Shown one piece after another: positions 10,039 to 18,504 of a stretch of DNA of 64,000 nt. Made by a program: the position numbers and the translations under genes. Within the stretch, counting starts at the first letter, position 1, and every line of letters begins with the position of its first letter. The stretch is from positions 1-64,000 of the forward strand of contig JAIELG010000013.1 of NCBI GenBank assembly GCA_019753155.1. The letters are read 5' to 3'. The stretch comes from Burkholderiales bacterium. Lineage in GTDB: Bacteria > Pseudomonadota > Gammaproteobacteria > Burkholderiales > JABEVD01. The notes beneath the pieces were generated by a model. The model saw only the letters and a list, made by a program, of their open reading frames with translations. It ran no database searches and was not told where the DNA came from.

Positions 10039-10755
10039 ATGAAGAAAACCGCCCTGTTGATGCTGATGCTGACCCTGTCCGGTTGCGCGTCCCCCTATAA
10101 CCGGAAAGATCCTCTGGAACCCCTGAACCGCAAGGTTTACAAATTCAACGACACGGTGGACAAGGCCGTTCTCAAACCTGTTGCCAAAGGCTACAAGTCG
10201 GTGGTGCCGCTCCCCGCCAGACTGATGGTAGGGAATTTCTTTTCCAACCTCAACGATGTAGTGGTGGTCGTCAACGATGTATTTCAGTTGAAGGGCAGGC
10301 AGGCATTCTCGGATGTGGGGCGCGTCCTGATCAATTCCACCTTGGGCTTTGCAGGTCTCGTCGATGTCGCTGGCCCTTCCGGATACCATAAACACGACGA
10401 AGATTTCGGACAGACGCTGGGGTATTGGGGATTGGGGCCTGGCCCTTACCTTGTATTGCCTTTTCTCGGGCCGAGCACATTTCGCGACGGATTGGGTGCT
10501 CTGGCCGATTCGCAATTCTATCCTGTCAACAGAACGAGCGTCGTGGCGAGGAGAAACAGGCTGATTCTCGCAAACGGCATCGACCGCCGGGCCGATCTGC
10601 TCGATACCGAGGATATCCTGATGCAGGCTGCGCTCGATCCCTATGCCTTCATACGGGATGCCTACCTGCAGCACCGCAGAAGTCTGATCTACGACGGCAA
10701 TCCGCCCATGGAGAACGATGACGACGAGGCGGACGATGCTTCGCCTGGAAAATAA
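10039..10755 (+). CDS. mlaA: outer-membrane lipoprotein MlaA (VacJ)
   Basis: A 238-aa lipoprotein. Residues 1-17 are a signal peptide with lipobox LSGC (Cys17 lipidated). The VacJ signature follows: DPLEPLNRKVYKFND, then GLVDVA and GPYLVLPFLGPSTFRDGLG. MlaA sits in the outer membrane and removes misplaced phospholipids from the outer leaflet, handing them to the periplasmic MlaC. The mlaBCDEF genes are not in the window, so this is an orphan mlaA. The C-terminus ends in an acidic tail (ENDDDEADDA). Confidence 0.95.
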   Translation: MKKTALLMLMLTLSGCASPYNRKDPLEPLNRKVYKFNDTVDKAVLKPVAKGYKSVVPLPARLMVGNFFSNLNDVVVVVNDVFQLKGRQAFSDVGRVLINSTLGFAGLVDVAGPSGYHKHDEDFGQTLGYWGLGPGPYLVLPFLGPSTFRDGLGALADSQFYPVNRTSVVARRNRLILANGIDRRADLLDTEDILMQAALDPYAFIRDAYLQHRRSLIYDGNPPMENDDDEADDASPGK

Positions 10756-10794
10756 AACCGGCCGGAGTCGAAATATATTCAAGTTGGGGAGAAG

Positions 10795-13164
10795 ATGGGA
10801 GCGATCCAGTGGCCGACGCCATTTCATTTCAAGTTCGAAGAAGATACTGAAGCCCTCGACAGCGAACCCTGCCTAGTCCTCTTCAAAGACGGCAAGGAGT
10901 TACTCGGCGATCTGGTTGGTTTTTCCCCGGAGGACGGCATACTCGATGTGTTGTCGAGTCGCGGCGACACCTCCACGATCAAGCTTCAGACGATCAACCA
11001 GCTTCGCCTCCTCCACCCCTTGCATCTCAGAAAGGAAATCGACCTCGCGGATCAGGGTGAGGTTTTTCAGCCTTCCGAAACGCAGAATTGTTCCGTGACG
11101 TTCTCCAACGGGAAAAGGATCGAAGGGGAAACTGTCGGTTTCGTCACCGGAGAATTCGGGCTTTATCTTTTCCTGGCGAATGCTGCGGATACTGTCGTTC
11201 GCTACTTCATTCCCGCTCAATCGATTGCAAACTATCAGATCGGGGATAGCATCGGCCAAATGCTGATCGACGAAAATGTCGCGACGGAAAACGAAATCCA
11301 GGCAGGTCTCGAAAAGCAGCAAAAACTCCGATCCCAGCGCATAGGCGAATACCTGACGGAAGAACAGATCGTCACGCCGGAGCAACTCGTCACGGCATTG
11401 AAACGCCAGCAGGCCGGATCCAACTTGAGGCTTGGGGATGCGCTGATCCAGGAAAAGCTGATCAGCGCCGAACAGCTCGAAGAGGCGTTGTCCAAGCAAA
11501 GAAATGACAGGAAGAAGGCTCTGGGCGAAATCCTGATCGGCATGGGGGTTGTCGACGAGGATACGGTCAAGCGCATGCTGGCGAAAAAGCTCGGGATTCC
11601 TTTCGTGAATGTCAGGAAGTTCCATGTCGACCTCAATACCATACAGTTGGTATCGGCAAACTTTGTCACCAAATACAGCATCATTCCGATCTACAAGACC
11701 GACAAAACACTGATCGTCGCAACCGAAGACCCGATGAATTGGGCGCCGCTCGATGAATTGCGTTTTTTGACCAACATGAATATCGCGCCTGTCATGGCGC
11801 TGCGCGAAGATATTCTGTTCGCCATCGATCAGTATTACAAATCGAGGCAGTCCGGACCCAAAATCGACGACCTCGCCACCGAGTTGATGGGCAGCGATGG
11901 TGCAGAAGAGTCGCCGGAAGAGGCGATTGCGGAATCGGACAATACCCTGGTGAGGCTCGTCAACAAGATGATACTGGATGCATACCATCAGGGCGTATCC
12001 GACATACACATCGAGACTTATCCGGGCAAGCGCAGCACCAGGGTCCGGTTTCGCAAGGACGGATCGCTGGTGGAATATTTCGAGTTTCCGCCGAATTTCA
12101 GGAACGCGCTGATTTCGAGAGTGAAGATCATGGCCAGACTGAATATTTCCGAGAAACGCAGGCCGCAGGATGGAAAAATCGAATTCATGCAGCAAGGCGG
12201 GGAAAAGATCGAACTCAGGATTGCGACAGTTCCGACTGCAAACGGCCTCGAAGATATCGTCATGCGGGTGCTTGCCGCCGCAAAGCCCATTCCCATCGAC
12301 GATCTTGCCCTGGCGCAGGATGTATTGCAGAAAGTGAAGCGGCAGGTGGCAAGGCCCTATGGTCTTTTCCTGATTTGCGGTCCGACAGGTTCGGGAAAGA
12401 CGACTACGCTCCATTCCGTGCTCGGTTTCATCAATACGCCGGATCGCAAGATATGGACTGCGGAGGATCCGGTCGAGATTACGCAGGACGGGTTGCGCCA
12501 GGTTCAGGTCAATTCGAATATCGGCTGGACATTCGCTGCGGCGATGCGCAGTTTCCTGCGGGCTGACCCGGATGTCATCATGGTGGGCGAAATGCGGGAT
12601 ATCGAAACGGCAAAGATCGGCATAGAAGCTTCCCTGACGGGCCATCTGGTGTTTTCGACCCTGCACACCAACAGCGCGCCCGAGAGCACGGTGAGGTTGC
12701 TCGATCTGGGCATGGATCCGTTCAATTTCTCGGACGCCTTGCTCGGCATTCTGGCGCAGCGCCTTGCCAAACGCTGCTGCGGCCATTGCAGGAAAAGCTA
12801 TGTCGCATCGACCGAGGAAATTCAGGAATTGGCGCAGGAATACTGCCTGGGGACGACCCTCGACCCCAGAGCCATCCAGCAGCAGTGGCGAAGGGCTTAC
12901 CTCAACTCGAGGGGGGAATTTACGCTTTCATCTGCTGTCGGGTGCGATGAATGCAATAACACCGGATACAGGGGCAGGATAGGCTTGCACGAATTTCTCG
13001 AAGCAAGCCCGCCCATCAAAAAACTGATCCAGCACCGGGCCACGGTCGAAGAACTGGTCAATACCGCAATCAATCAGGGCATGCGCACCTTGAAGCAGGA
13101 CGGCATCGAGAAAATCCTGCAGGGGCACACCGATATTCATCAGATCAGGGCCGTCTGCAGCTAA
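10795..13164 (+). CDS. PilB/GspE/MshE-type secretion ATPase with a duplicated N-terminal domain and four MshEN-like repeats
   Basis: A 789-aa hexameric traffic ATPase of the type IV pilus / type II secretion group. From the N-terminus: two copies of a roughly 46-residue beta-rich unit (residues 25-70 and 98-145, pattern CxVxFx(D/N)GKxxxG(D/E)xVGF), which I do not recognise; four 30-residue repeats at 152-271 resembling the c-di-GMP-binding MshEN motif (RLGDALIQEKLISAEQLEEA); a linker; then the ATPase core with Walker A GPTGSGKTTT, a Walker B region (RADPDVIMVGEMRD), the His box FSTLHTNSAPES, and a four-Cys zinc site (CCGHC ... CDECNNTGYRG). GGGGAG precedes the ATG. No pilin or PilC gene is adjacent, so the machine it powers is not identified. 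Confidence 0.88.
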   Translation: MGAIQWPTPFHFKFEEDTEALDSEPCLVLFKDGKELLGDLVGFSPEDGILDVLSSRGDTSTIKLQTINQLRLLHPLHLRKEIDLADQGEVFQPSETQNCSVTFSNGKRIEGETVGFVTGEFGLYLFLANAADTVVRYFIPAQSIANYQIGDSIGQMLIDENVATENEIQAGLEKQQKLRSQRIGEYLTEEQIVTPEQLVTALKRQQAGSNLRLGDALIQEKLISAEQLEEALSKQRNDRKKALGEILIGMGVVDEDTVKRMLAKKLGIPFVNVRKFHVDLNTIQLVSANFVTKYSIIPIYKTDKTLIVATEDPMNWAPLDELRFLTNMNIAPVMALREDILFAIDQYYKSRQSGPKIDDLATELMGSDGAEESPEEAIAESDNTLVRLVNKMILDAYHQGVSDIHIETYPGKRSTRVRFRKDGSLVEYFEFPPNFRNALISRVKIMARLNISEKRRPQDGKIEFMQQGGEKIELRIATVPTANGLEDIVMRVLAAAKPIPIDDLALAQDVLQKVKRQVARPYGLFLICGPTGSGKTTTLHSVLGFINTPDRKIWTAEDPVEITQDGLRQVQVNSNIGWTFAAAMRSFLRADPDVIMVGEMRDIETAKIGIEASLTGHLVFSTLHTNSAPESTVRLLDLGMDPFNFSDALLGILAQRLAKRCCGHCRKSYVASTEEIQELAQEYCLGTTLDPRAIQQQWRRAYLNSRGEFTLSSAVGCDECNNTGYRGRIGLHEFLEASPPIKKLIQHRATVEELVNTAINQGMRTLKQDGIEKILQGHTDIHQIRAVCS
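11248..11607 (+). repeat. four tandem 90-bp units encoding MshEN-like motifs
   Basis: Residues 152-271 of the ATPase divide into four units of exactly 30 residues, beginning SIGQML, RIGEYL, RLGDAL and ALGEIL. Each ends in a helix of the type LxxALxxQ. Units 2 and 3 keep the Arg at position 1 of the known MshEN c-di-GMP motif; units 1 and 4 have Ser and Ala. Confidence 0.75.
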
Positions 13165-13176
13165 TCCCGGATCGGG

Positions 13177-14574
13177 TTAAAGTTTCTCCGTGGCATAATC
13201 GGCCAGCCTCGAGCGCTCCCCTCTTTGCAGCGTGACATGTCCGCCATGGGGCCAGCCCTTGAAGCGGTCCACGACATAAGTCAAGCCGGAGCTGCCTTCG
13301 GTCAGGTAGGGCGTGTCGATCTGGGAAATGTTGCCCAGGCAAACCACCTTCGTTCCCGGACCTGCGCGGGTGATCAATGTCTTGATCTGCTTTGGGGTGA
13401 GGTTCTGGACTTCGTCGATAATCAGGAATTTCTCCAGGAAAGTCCTTCCGCGCATGAAATTAAGCGATTTCACCTTGATTCTGGAGCGGATGAGGTCGTG
13501 CGTGGCAATGCGTCCCCAGTCTCCGCCTTCCTCGTCGGTCTTGTTGAGTACGTCCAGATTGTCTTCCAGCGCACCCATCCATGGGCTCATTTTTTCTTCC
13601 TCAGTTCCCGGCAGGAAACCGATATCTTCGCCCACGGGGATCGTGACGCGCGTCATGATGATTTCGGAATAGATCTTGAGTTCGATGGTCTGCATCAGCG
13701 CGGAGGCGAGGGTCAGGAGCGTTTTCCCGGTTCCCGCCTGCCCCAGGAGCGTCACGAAATCGATGTCCGGGTTCATGAGCAGGTTGAGCGCGAAATTCTG
13801 TTCACGGTTTCTGGCCGATATGCCCCATACATTGTTTCTTTGATGGGAATAATCCTTGACGGTTTCCAGGATCGCGCTCTGGTCGTTCTGTTCCCTGACC
13901 CTGGCATAAAAGGGTTGGGAAGATTCCTGATAGACGAATTCGTTGGCATGCAGGCTGTTGCACAGCGGCCCCTTGATGCGGTAGAACGTTTGGGCGGCAT
14001 CCTTCCAGGACTCGATTTCGCCGCCGTGCGTTTCCCAGAAATCGGCCGGCAGTTCCCGGACGCCGCTGTACAACAGGTCGGTGTCTTCGAGAACCTTGTC
14101 ATTGAAATAATCTTCAGCCTCGACGCCGATCGCCCTTGCCTTGATCCTCATGTTGATGTCTTTGCTGACGAGGATGACCGAGCGGTGTTCGAGTTTGTTC
14201 CTCAAGTGCAGCGCGACCCCCAGGATCTGGTTGTCGGCTTTGAGTCCGGGGAGCGAAGCGGGGAGCGATTCCACGATGGCGCTCGTCTGCAGGAAAAGTC
14301 TGCCCGTTGCGGTTTTTGCCCCATGCGATTCGAGCGTGATGCCGTCGTCGATTTCGGTCATGACGCGGCTCACGATTTCGTCGAGGAAACGGCTGGCCTG
14401 GCGGGCGTTGCGCGCAACCTCGGACATGCCTTTCTTGTTGTTGTCGAGCTCTTCCAGTGTGGCCATAGGCAGGTAAATGTCGTGTTCTTCGAAGCGGAAC
14501 AGACTCGTCGGGTCGTGCATCAATACATTGGTGTCGAGCACGAACAGCTTGGTAGTGGAATGTTTCTTTATCAT
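13177..14574 (-). CDS. PhoH-family ATPase with N-terminal PIN domain (PhoH2 type)
   Basis: A 465-aa protein. Residues about 8-150 are a PIN-type RNase domain (FVLDTNVLMHDP, with the acidic residues of the metal site). Residues about 230-460 are a PhoH ATPase (GQAGTGKTLLTLASAL Walker A, FLIIDEVQNLTPKQIK Walker B, LGNISQIDTPYL). PhoH2 proteins are described as ATP-dependent RNA helicase-RNases in actinobacteria; the role in proteobacteria is less clear. It follows bcp by 7 bp on the same strand, so the two are probably co-transcribed. It converges with the ATPase gene, 12 bp apart stop to stop. Confidence 0.9.
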   Translation of the reverse strand: MIKKHSTTKLFVLDTNVLMHDPTSLFRFEEHDIYLPMATLEELDNNKKGMSEVARNARQASRFLDEIVSRVMTEIDDGITLESHGAKTATGRLFLQTSAIVESLPASLPGLKADNQILGVALHLRNKLEHRSVILVSKDINMRIKARAIGVEAEDYFNDKVLEDTDLLYSGVRELPADFWETHGGEIESWKDAAQTFYRIKGPLCNSLHANEFVYQESSQPFYARVREQNDQSAILETVKDYSHQRNNVWGISARNREQNFALNLLMNPDIDFVTLLGQAGTGKTLLTLASALMQTIELKIYSEIIMTRVTIPVGEDIGFLPGTEEEKMSPWMGALEDNLDVLNKTDEEGGDWGRIATHDLIRSRIKVKSLNFMRGRTFLEKFLIIDEVQNLTPKQIKTLITRAGPGTKVVCLGNISQIDTPYLTEGSSGLTYVVDRFKGWPHGGHVTLQRGERSRLADYATEKL

Positions 14575-14581
14575 GGTTTGT

Positions 14582-15031
14582 TCAGTACAGGGTTTTTAGA
14601 TGGGTTAGGACGGTACTGGCGTGGCCTTCGGCTTTGACGCCGCGCCATTCCTTCACGATTTTTCCGGCATCGATCAGAAATGTGCTGCGCTCGATTCCGC
14701 GCACGGGTTTGCCGTACATCATTTTTTGCTTGATCACCTCGAACGCATTGCAAACTTGCTCTTCGGTATCGCTCAGAAGATCGAAAGGAAGGGCGAATTT
14801 TTCCTTGAAGTTCTCGTGGGACTTGATGCTGTCCCTGGAAATGCCCAGGACACGGCAGTCGAGTTTTTCGAACTCGTCATGCAGATCCCTGAATTGCTGG
14901 CTTTCTGTGGTGCAGCCGGGGGTGTTGTCCTTGGGGTAGAAGTAAAGGAGAAGAAATTTACCGCTGTAATCGGATAACCGGAAACTCTTTCCGCCGGTGG
15001 AAGGCAATTCGAAATCCACTATGGTTTGCAT
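14582..15031 (-). CDS. bcp: thioredoxin-dependent peroxiredoxin, Bcp/PrxQ type
   Basis: A 149-aa AhpC/TSA-fold enzyme that reduces H2O2 and alkyl hydroperoxides. The active site is YFYPKDNTPGCTTESQQFRD, with the peroxidatic Cys in PGCT. The residue five positions on, Cys in E. coli Bcp, is Ser here, so the classical resolving Cys of the atypical two-Cys mechanism is missing and the enzyme may work as a 1-Cys form. Its promoter region has a perfect TTGACA. A strong AGGAG and a closer AGGA precede the ATG. Confidence 0.93.
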   Translation of the reverse strand: MQTIVDFELPSTGGKSFRLSDYSGKFLLLYFYPKDNTPGCTTESQQFRDLHDEFEKLDCRVLGISRDSIKSHENFKEKFALPFDLLSDTEEQVCNAFEVIKQKMMYGKPVRGIERSTFLIDAGKIVKEWRGVKAEGHASTVLTHLKTLY

Positions 15032-15067
15032 GATCCTGAAACGAACTCCTCTCTAATATTCAGCTTA

Positions 15068-15096
15068 CCTTAACTTAACTCCATTAGGATTGTCAA
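15068..15096 (-). promoter_or_regulatory. putative sigma-70 promoter of bcp
   Basis: On the minus strand TTGACA (15096-15091) is followed 17 bp later by TTAAGG (15073-15068). The -35 is a perfect match and the -10 is weak, which is typical of an activator-dependent promoter. A short tandem TTAAC repeat lies in the spacer/-10 region. The transcript leader would be about 35 bases. Confidence 0.45.
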
Positions 15097-15168
15097 AGCA
15101 GTTTATGTTGCCGTTTCGCAAGAAGGCGGCGCATGTGAAATTCAACCCCAGTCTCTGGAAAGTTTTGT

Positions 15169-15174
15169 TATAAT
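15169..15174 (+). promoter_or_regulatory. -10 element for the acyl-unit operon
   Basis: TATAAT, 82 bases before the ATG at 15256, in the divergent gap between bcp and the hydrolase. No clear -35 is visible. Confidence 0.4.
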
Positions 15175-15255
15175 CTTACATATTTGCGTGACTTGGCTCA
15201 GGCGGAAGTATACGGTCGGGATGAAGGAGCGCTCTGGCAAAAGGATGGCCTACGG

Positions 15256-16119
15256 ATGGTAGCACTGAATGAAATTACCAAGCATATCAATCTGGTTAAG
15301 GGAGAGCATGCGGTTTTGCTGATTCATGGTTTGTCCGGGACGCCGCTTGAGATGCAATTCGTTGCGAGAAGGCTCCATAAGGCTGGATTTACCGTCAGGG
15401 TTCCGCATTTTTCCGGTTACGGTTATGGTGAACGTTCTTCCACCAAGAAGTGGCAGGAATGGCATAAGGAGGTCACCGAGCATTTCGACGATATGAAGCA
15501 GAAATACAAGACGGTTTCAGTCTGTGGTTTGTGCATCGGCGCCGTTCTGGCCCTGAAGCTTGCAGCGGAAAAAAAGGATGAAGTCGCCGGATTGTCGCTT
15601 CTTGCGACCACGCTATTCTTCGATGGCTGGAGCATCCCATGGTATCGCTTTCTTTTACCGCTCGGCTACTATACGCCTTTCCGTTATTTCTACTCCTATC
15701 GCGAGAGGGAGCCTTATGGGCTCAAGAACGAGCAGTTGCGAGCCTGGATCGCCCGCGAAATGACTGAAAAATCGACTTCTGCTGCGGGTTCGGCGAGGAT
15801 ACCGATGAGCGGGATTTTCGAAACGGACAAACTCATCAACGAAGTGAAACGGACTATCGCAAATGTCACAGCCCCTGCCCTGATCATGCATTCTCTCGAA
15901 GATGATACCGCCACGGTCAGGAGCGCGGATTTCGTCGAGAAGCATGTCGGCAGCAAGAAAGTGCGTAAAATTCTCCTCGACAACTGCTACCATATTATAA
16001 CCATGGACAATCAGAAGGATATTGTTGCCGAGGAAACCATCCGCTTCTTCAAGGAAGCCATAGCAAATGAACTATCTTCCTCCCTCACCGCGGAATTCGA
16101 CACTATTCGTGTAGCTTGA
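15256..16119 (+). CDS. alpha/beta hydrolase, Est30-carboxylesterase-like, with Cys in place of the nucleophile Ser
   Basis: A 287-aa alpha/beta hydrolase. The oxyanion strand is LLIHGLSGTPLEM. The nucleophile elbow is CGLCIG (codon 15532-15534), so the usual GxSxG Ser is Cys. The acid is in HSLEDDTATVRSADF and the His in CYHIITMDNQKD, a layout much like Est30-type monoacylglycerol/carboxyl esterases. Cys at this position is known in PHA synthases and dienelactone hydrolases and favours acyl transfer or thioester chemistry. The open frame begins at a TTG at 15184; I prefer ATG 15256, with AAGGA upstream, because the fold starts there. It overlaps or abuts the acyl carrier protein gene, suggesting that it acts on an acyl-ACP (inference). 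Confidence 0.8.
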   Translation: MVALNEITKHINLVKGEHAVLLIHGLSGTPLEMQFVARRLHKAGFTVRVPHFSGYGYGERSSTKKWQEWHKEVTEHFDDMKQKYKTVSVCGLCIGAVLALKLAAEKKDEVAGLSLLATTLFFDGWSIPWYRFLLPLGYYTPFRYFYSYREREPYGLKNEQLRAWIAREMTEKSTSAAGSARIPMSGIFETDKLINEVKRTIANVTAPALIMHSLEDDTATVRSADFVEKHVGSKKVRKILLDNCYHIITMDNQKDIVAEETIRFFKEAIANELSSSLTAEFDTIRVA

Positions 16120-16127
16120 AACAAAAT

Positions 16128-16373
16128 ATGACTACTTTACAAAAAATACAAAAGCTCATGGCGGAAAATTTTGAAATGAGCGAGGCCGACCTTCAGCCCG
16201 AAAGATCGCTTGAAACGTTGGGACTCGATTCTCTTTCAGTTATCGAATTCATGTTCGTTCTGGAAGATGAATTCAAGATAAAACTGTCCGATGAGCGGGT
16301 CGAGATCAAGACGATCCAGGACATCGTGCTCATTGTGGATAAGCTTGTCGCCGAGCAGCACGCCCCAGGGTAA
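16128..16373 (+). CDS. acyl carrier protein
   Basis: An 81-aa acyl carrier protein. The phosphopantetheine site is LGLDSLSVIEFMF, with Ser in DSL, followed by the acidic helix EDEFKIKLSDE. It carries growing acyl chains as thioesters. This is not in a fabD-fabG-acpP-fabF cluster, so it is a dedicated, secondary ACP. An in-frame TTG at 16116 would overlap the hydrolase stop (TTGA), the coupling seen elsewhere in this genome, so the true start may be either. The ketosynthase gene follows after 5 bp. Confidence 0.9.
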   Translation: MTTLQKIQKLMAENFEMSEADLQPERSLETLGLDSLSVIEFMFVLEDEFKIKLSDERVEIKTIQDIVLIVDKLVAEQHAPG

Positions 16374-16378
16374 GCACA

Positions 16379-17614
16379 TTGAGAAAAGTCGTCATTACCG
16401 GCCTTGGGGTGGTTTCCCCCGTCGGCAACAAAACGAACGATTTTTTTGACAACCTCATGTCCGGTAAATCCGGCGTCAGGTCTTTATCCGCCGCTTTTTC
16501 GCAAAAGCTTTCCATCCGCGTGGCCGCAGAAGCGGATTTCGACCCTTCCGCGCATTTTTCGAGGATGAAGCTCGGATCTCTGGACAGGTTCAGTCAGTTT
16601 GCCCTGGTTGCGGCCAGGGATGCCGTCGAGGATTCGGCCCTGGCGCTGCTTGAATCCGAGAAGAGGCGCTCGGGCGTGTATCTCGGTACGGGCATAGGCG
16701 GGATAGGCACGATAGAAGAAGGCTACGTCGAGATTTACACAAGGGAAGTTCCCAGGTTCAAGCCGTTGACTGTGCTGATGGCGATGAACAATGCCGCGGC
16801 TTCCCAGATTTCTCTGGAGTATGGATTGCAGGGGCCGAACGTCACGTATTCGACCGCATGTTCATCTTCTTCGATAGCGATCGGGGAGGCGTACCGGCTG
16901 ATCAAGCACGGCTATGCCGATGTCATGGTGGCCGGAGGCAGCGAAGCGTTGCTGACTTTTGGCACGATCTCTGCATGGATTTCTCTCAGGACGCTTGCCT
17001 TGCCCGATGAGAAGGATATATCGGCTACCTGCAAGCCCTTTTCGAAAGACAGGACGGGACTCGTGCTCGGGGAGGGGGCTGCCGTTCTGGTTCTGGAAGA
17101 GGCCGGGCGCGCACTTGCGCGGGGGGCGAAGATTTATGGTGAAATAATCGGCTATGGCGCGGGAAGCGATGCCTGCCATATCACGAAACCTTCGATGGAG
17201 GGGCAGGTGCGCTCCATGAAAGATGCCCTGAACGATGCGGGGATCGCGCCTGAAGAGATCGACCATATCAACGCACATGGTACCGGAACAGCCGTGGGCG
17301 ACGCGGTTGAAACAGCGGCGATCAGGGAAGTGTTTGGGCAATACGCCTACAGGATACCGGTGACATCGACGAAATCCATGCATGGCCATATGATGGGGGC
17401 GACAGGGGCCGTCGAATTCATGGCGGCACTCCTCGCCATCAAAAACAGGAGCGTTCCCCCTACAGCCAATCTGGACGTACCGGACCCGGAATGCGATCTC
17501 GATTATGTGCCGAATGTCGGGCGGCGCGGGCTCGATATTCGCACGGTCATGTCCAACTCGTTCGCATTCGGCGGCAGCAACGCCGTGCTGATCGCGCGGG
17601 AATTCGAGAGTTAG
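16379..17614 (+). CDS. beta-ketoacyl-ACP synthase, FabF-like
   Basis: A 411-aa condensing enzyme beginning at TTG with AGGG upstream. The catalytic Cys is in TYSTACSSSSIAIG, the two His in INAHGTGTAVGD and SMHGHMMGATGA, and the Lys just before (TSTKSMHG). All residues for decarboxylative condensation of malonyl-ACP are present. It is the last gene of the hydrolase-ACP-KS unit. Its TAG stop overlaps the TAA stop of arnD on the other strand (TTAG). No ketoreductase or dehydratase is nearby, so the unit would need enzymes from elsewhere. Confidence 0.92.
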   Translation: MRKVVITGLGVVSPVGNKTNDFFDNLMSGKSGVRSLSAAFSQKLSIRVAAEADFDPSAHFSRMKLGSLDRFSQFALVAARDAVEDSALALLESEKRRSGVYLGTGIGGIGTIEEGYVEIYTREVPRFKPLTVLMAMNNAAASQISLEYGLQGPNVTYSTACSSSSIAIGEAYRLIKHGYADVMVAGGSEALLTFGTISAWISLRTLALPDEKDISATCKPFSKDRTGLVLGEGAAVLVLEEAGRALARGAKIYGEIIGYGAGSDACHITKPSMEGQVRSMKDALNDAGIAPEEIDHINAHGTGTAVGDAVETAAIREVFGQYAYRIPVTSTKSMHGHMMGATGAVEFMAALLAIKNRSVPPTANLDVPDPECDLDYVPNVGRRGLDIRTVMSNSFAFGGSNAVLIAREFES

Positions 17615-18504
17615 CTCAGAAATTCCTTGCCCTGCATCGCAAGCTTCCCCGCCCTTCCCGGAATTTCTTCGTATACCACTTCATGTCTGGGCAATATTTC
17701 CGGAAGAGATTCGAAGTATTCCTTCAGCGAAGCGAATTCGTATCCCATGCTTTTCCATCTCTGCAGCAGCTTTTCGAATGTCCCGATCAATTTCATGCCT
17801 TCCAGTTCCGCATGCAGGGTATAGACATGGCCGGTCGGACGTGGATTTTCGCTGAGCTTGAGCATATGTTCCAGAGCGTCGCCATCGAGTCCCATCACTT
17901 CATCCAGAGTGGGTAGCGTGGTCGGAAGCTGGGGACAGGCGATGATTTCGGCCTGCTGAACCGGGACGAAAGGCGAATGTCCGCGGGTATCCGATGCATA
18001 GCGAAATCCGAGCCTCTGGGTGAGGCGAAACGCATGCGGATTCATCTGCCAGCCCGCTGCGCCGTGGGTGAGGGCGGGCTGACCGAAGATCTCCTCGAAT
18101 CTCGCGCAGGCCGCATGCATTTCACTTTCCGTCCAGGTTGCATCCGCCACGGCTACATTGTTTTGCCATTTGACATGATCGTAGGTATGGATGCCGACTT
18201 CGAATCCGGCGCTAGCGACCTGTCGCATGAGTTCCCCGCAACGCCTTCCTATATCGGGTCCGGGCAGCAGCGTGCCGTAAAGAAGGGTCTTGATGCCGTA
18301 ATGATGGATAACCGAGGTGCGCGAAACCTTCTTCATGAATCCGGGCTTGAATGCGCGTTTGACGGCCCATCCGGTATGGTCCTTTCCCAGGCTGAAAAGA
18401 AACGTGGCATTCGCGCCTGTTTTATGCAGCAGGGAAACGAGCGGCAACAGACCTTCACGGGTTCCGCGGAAGGTATCGACATCGATTTTCAGGGCGAGCT
18501 TCAT
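17611..18504 (-). CDS. arnD: 4-deoxy-4-formamido-L-arabinose-phosphoundecaprenol deformylase (ArnD)
   Basis: A 297-aa NodB/polysaccharide deacetylase fold. [16 protein letters not shown] holds the catalytic Asp and metal-binding region, and [10 protein letters not shown] the two metal His. ArnD removes the formyl group from undecaprenyl phosphate-Ara4FN on the inner membrane before transport. The open frame runs upstream to 18612, but ATG 18504 ([10 protein letters not shown]) overlaps the preceding stop by ATGA and starts at the domain edge. Last gene of the arn operon. Confidence 0.92.
   Translation of the reverse strand: MKLALKIDVDTFRGTREGLLPLVSLLHKTGANATFLFSLGKDHTGWAVKRAFKPGFMKKVSRTSVIHHYGIKTLLYGTLLPGPDIGRRCGELMRQVASAGFEVGIHTYDHVKWQNNVAVADATWTESEMHAACARFEEIFGQPALTHGAAGWQMNPHAFRLTQRLGFRYASDTRGHSPFVPVQQAEIIACPQLPTTLPTLDEVMGLDGDALEHMLKLSENPRPTGHVYTLHAELEGMKLIGTFEKLLQRWKSMGYEFASLKEYFESLPEILPRHEVVYEEIPGRAGKLAMQGKEFLS

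Noticed and set aside
13165-13176. Short inverted repeat CCCGGATCGGG between convergent stops
   Set aside because: The stem is only 4 bp with a 3-base loop and has no T-run, too weak for a terminator call.
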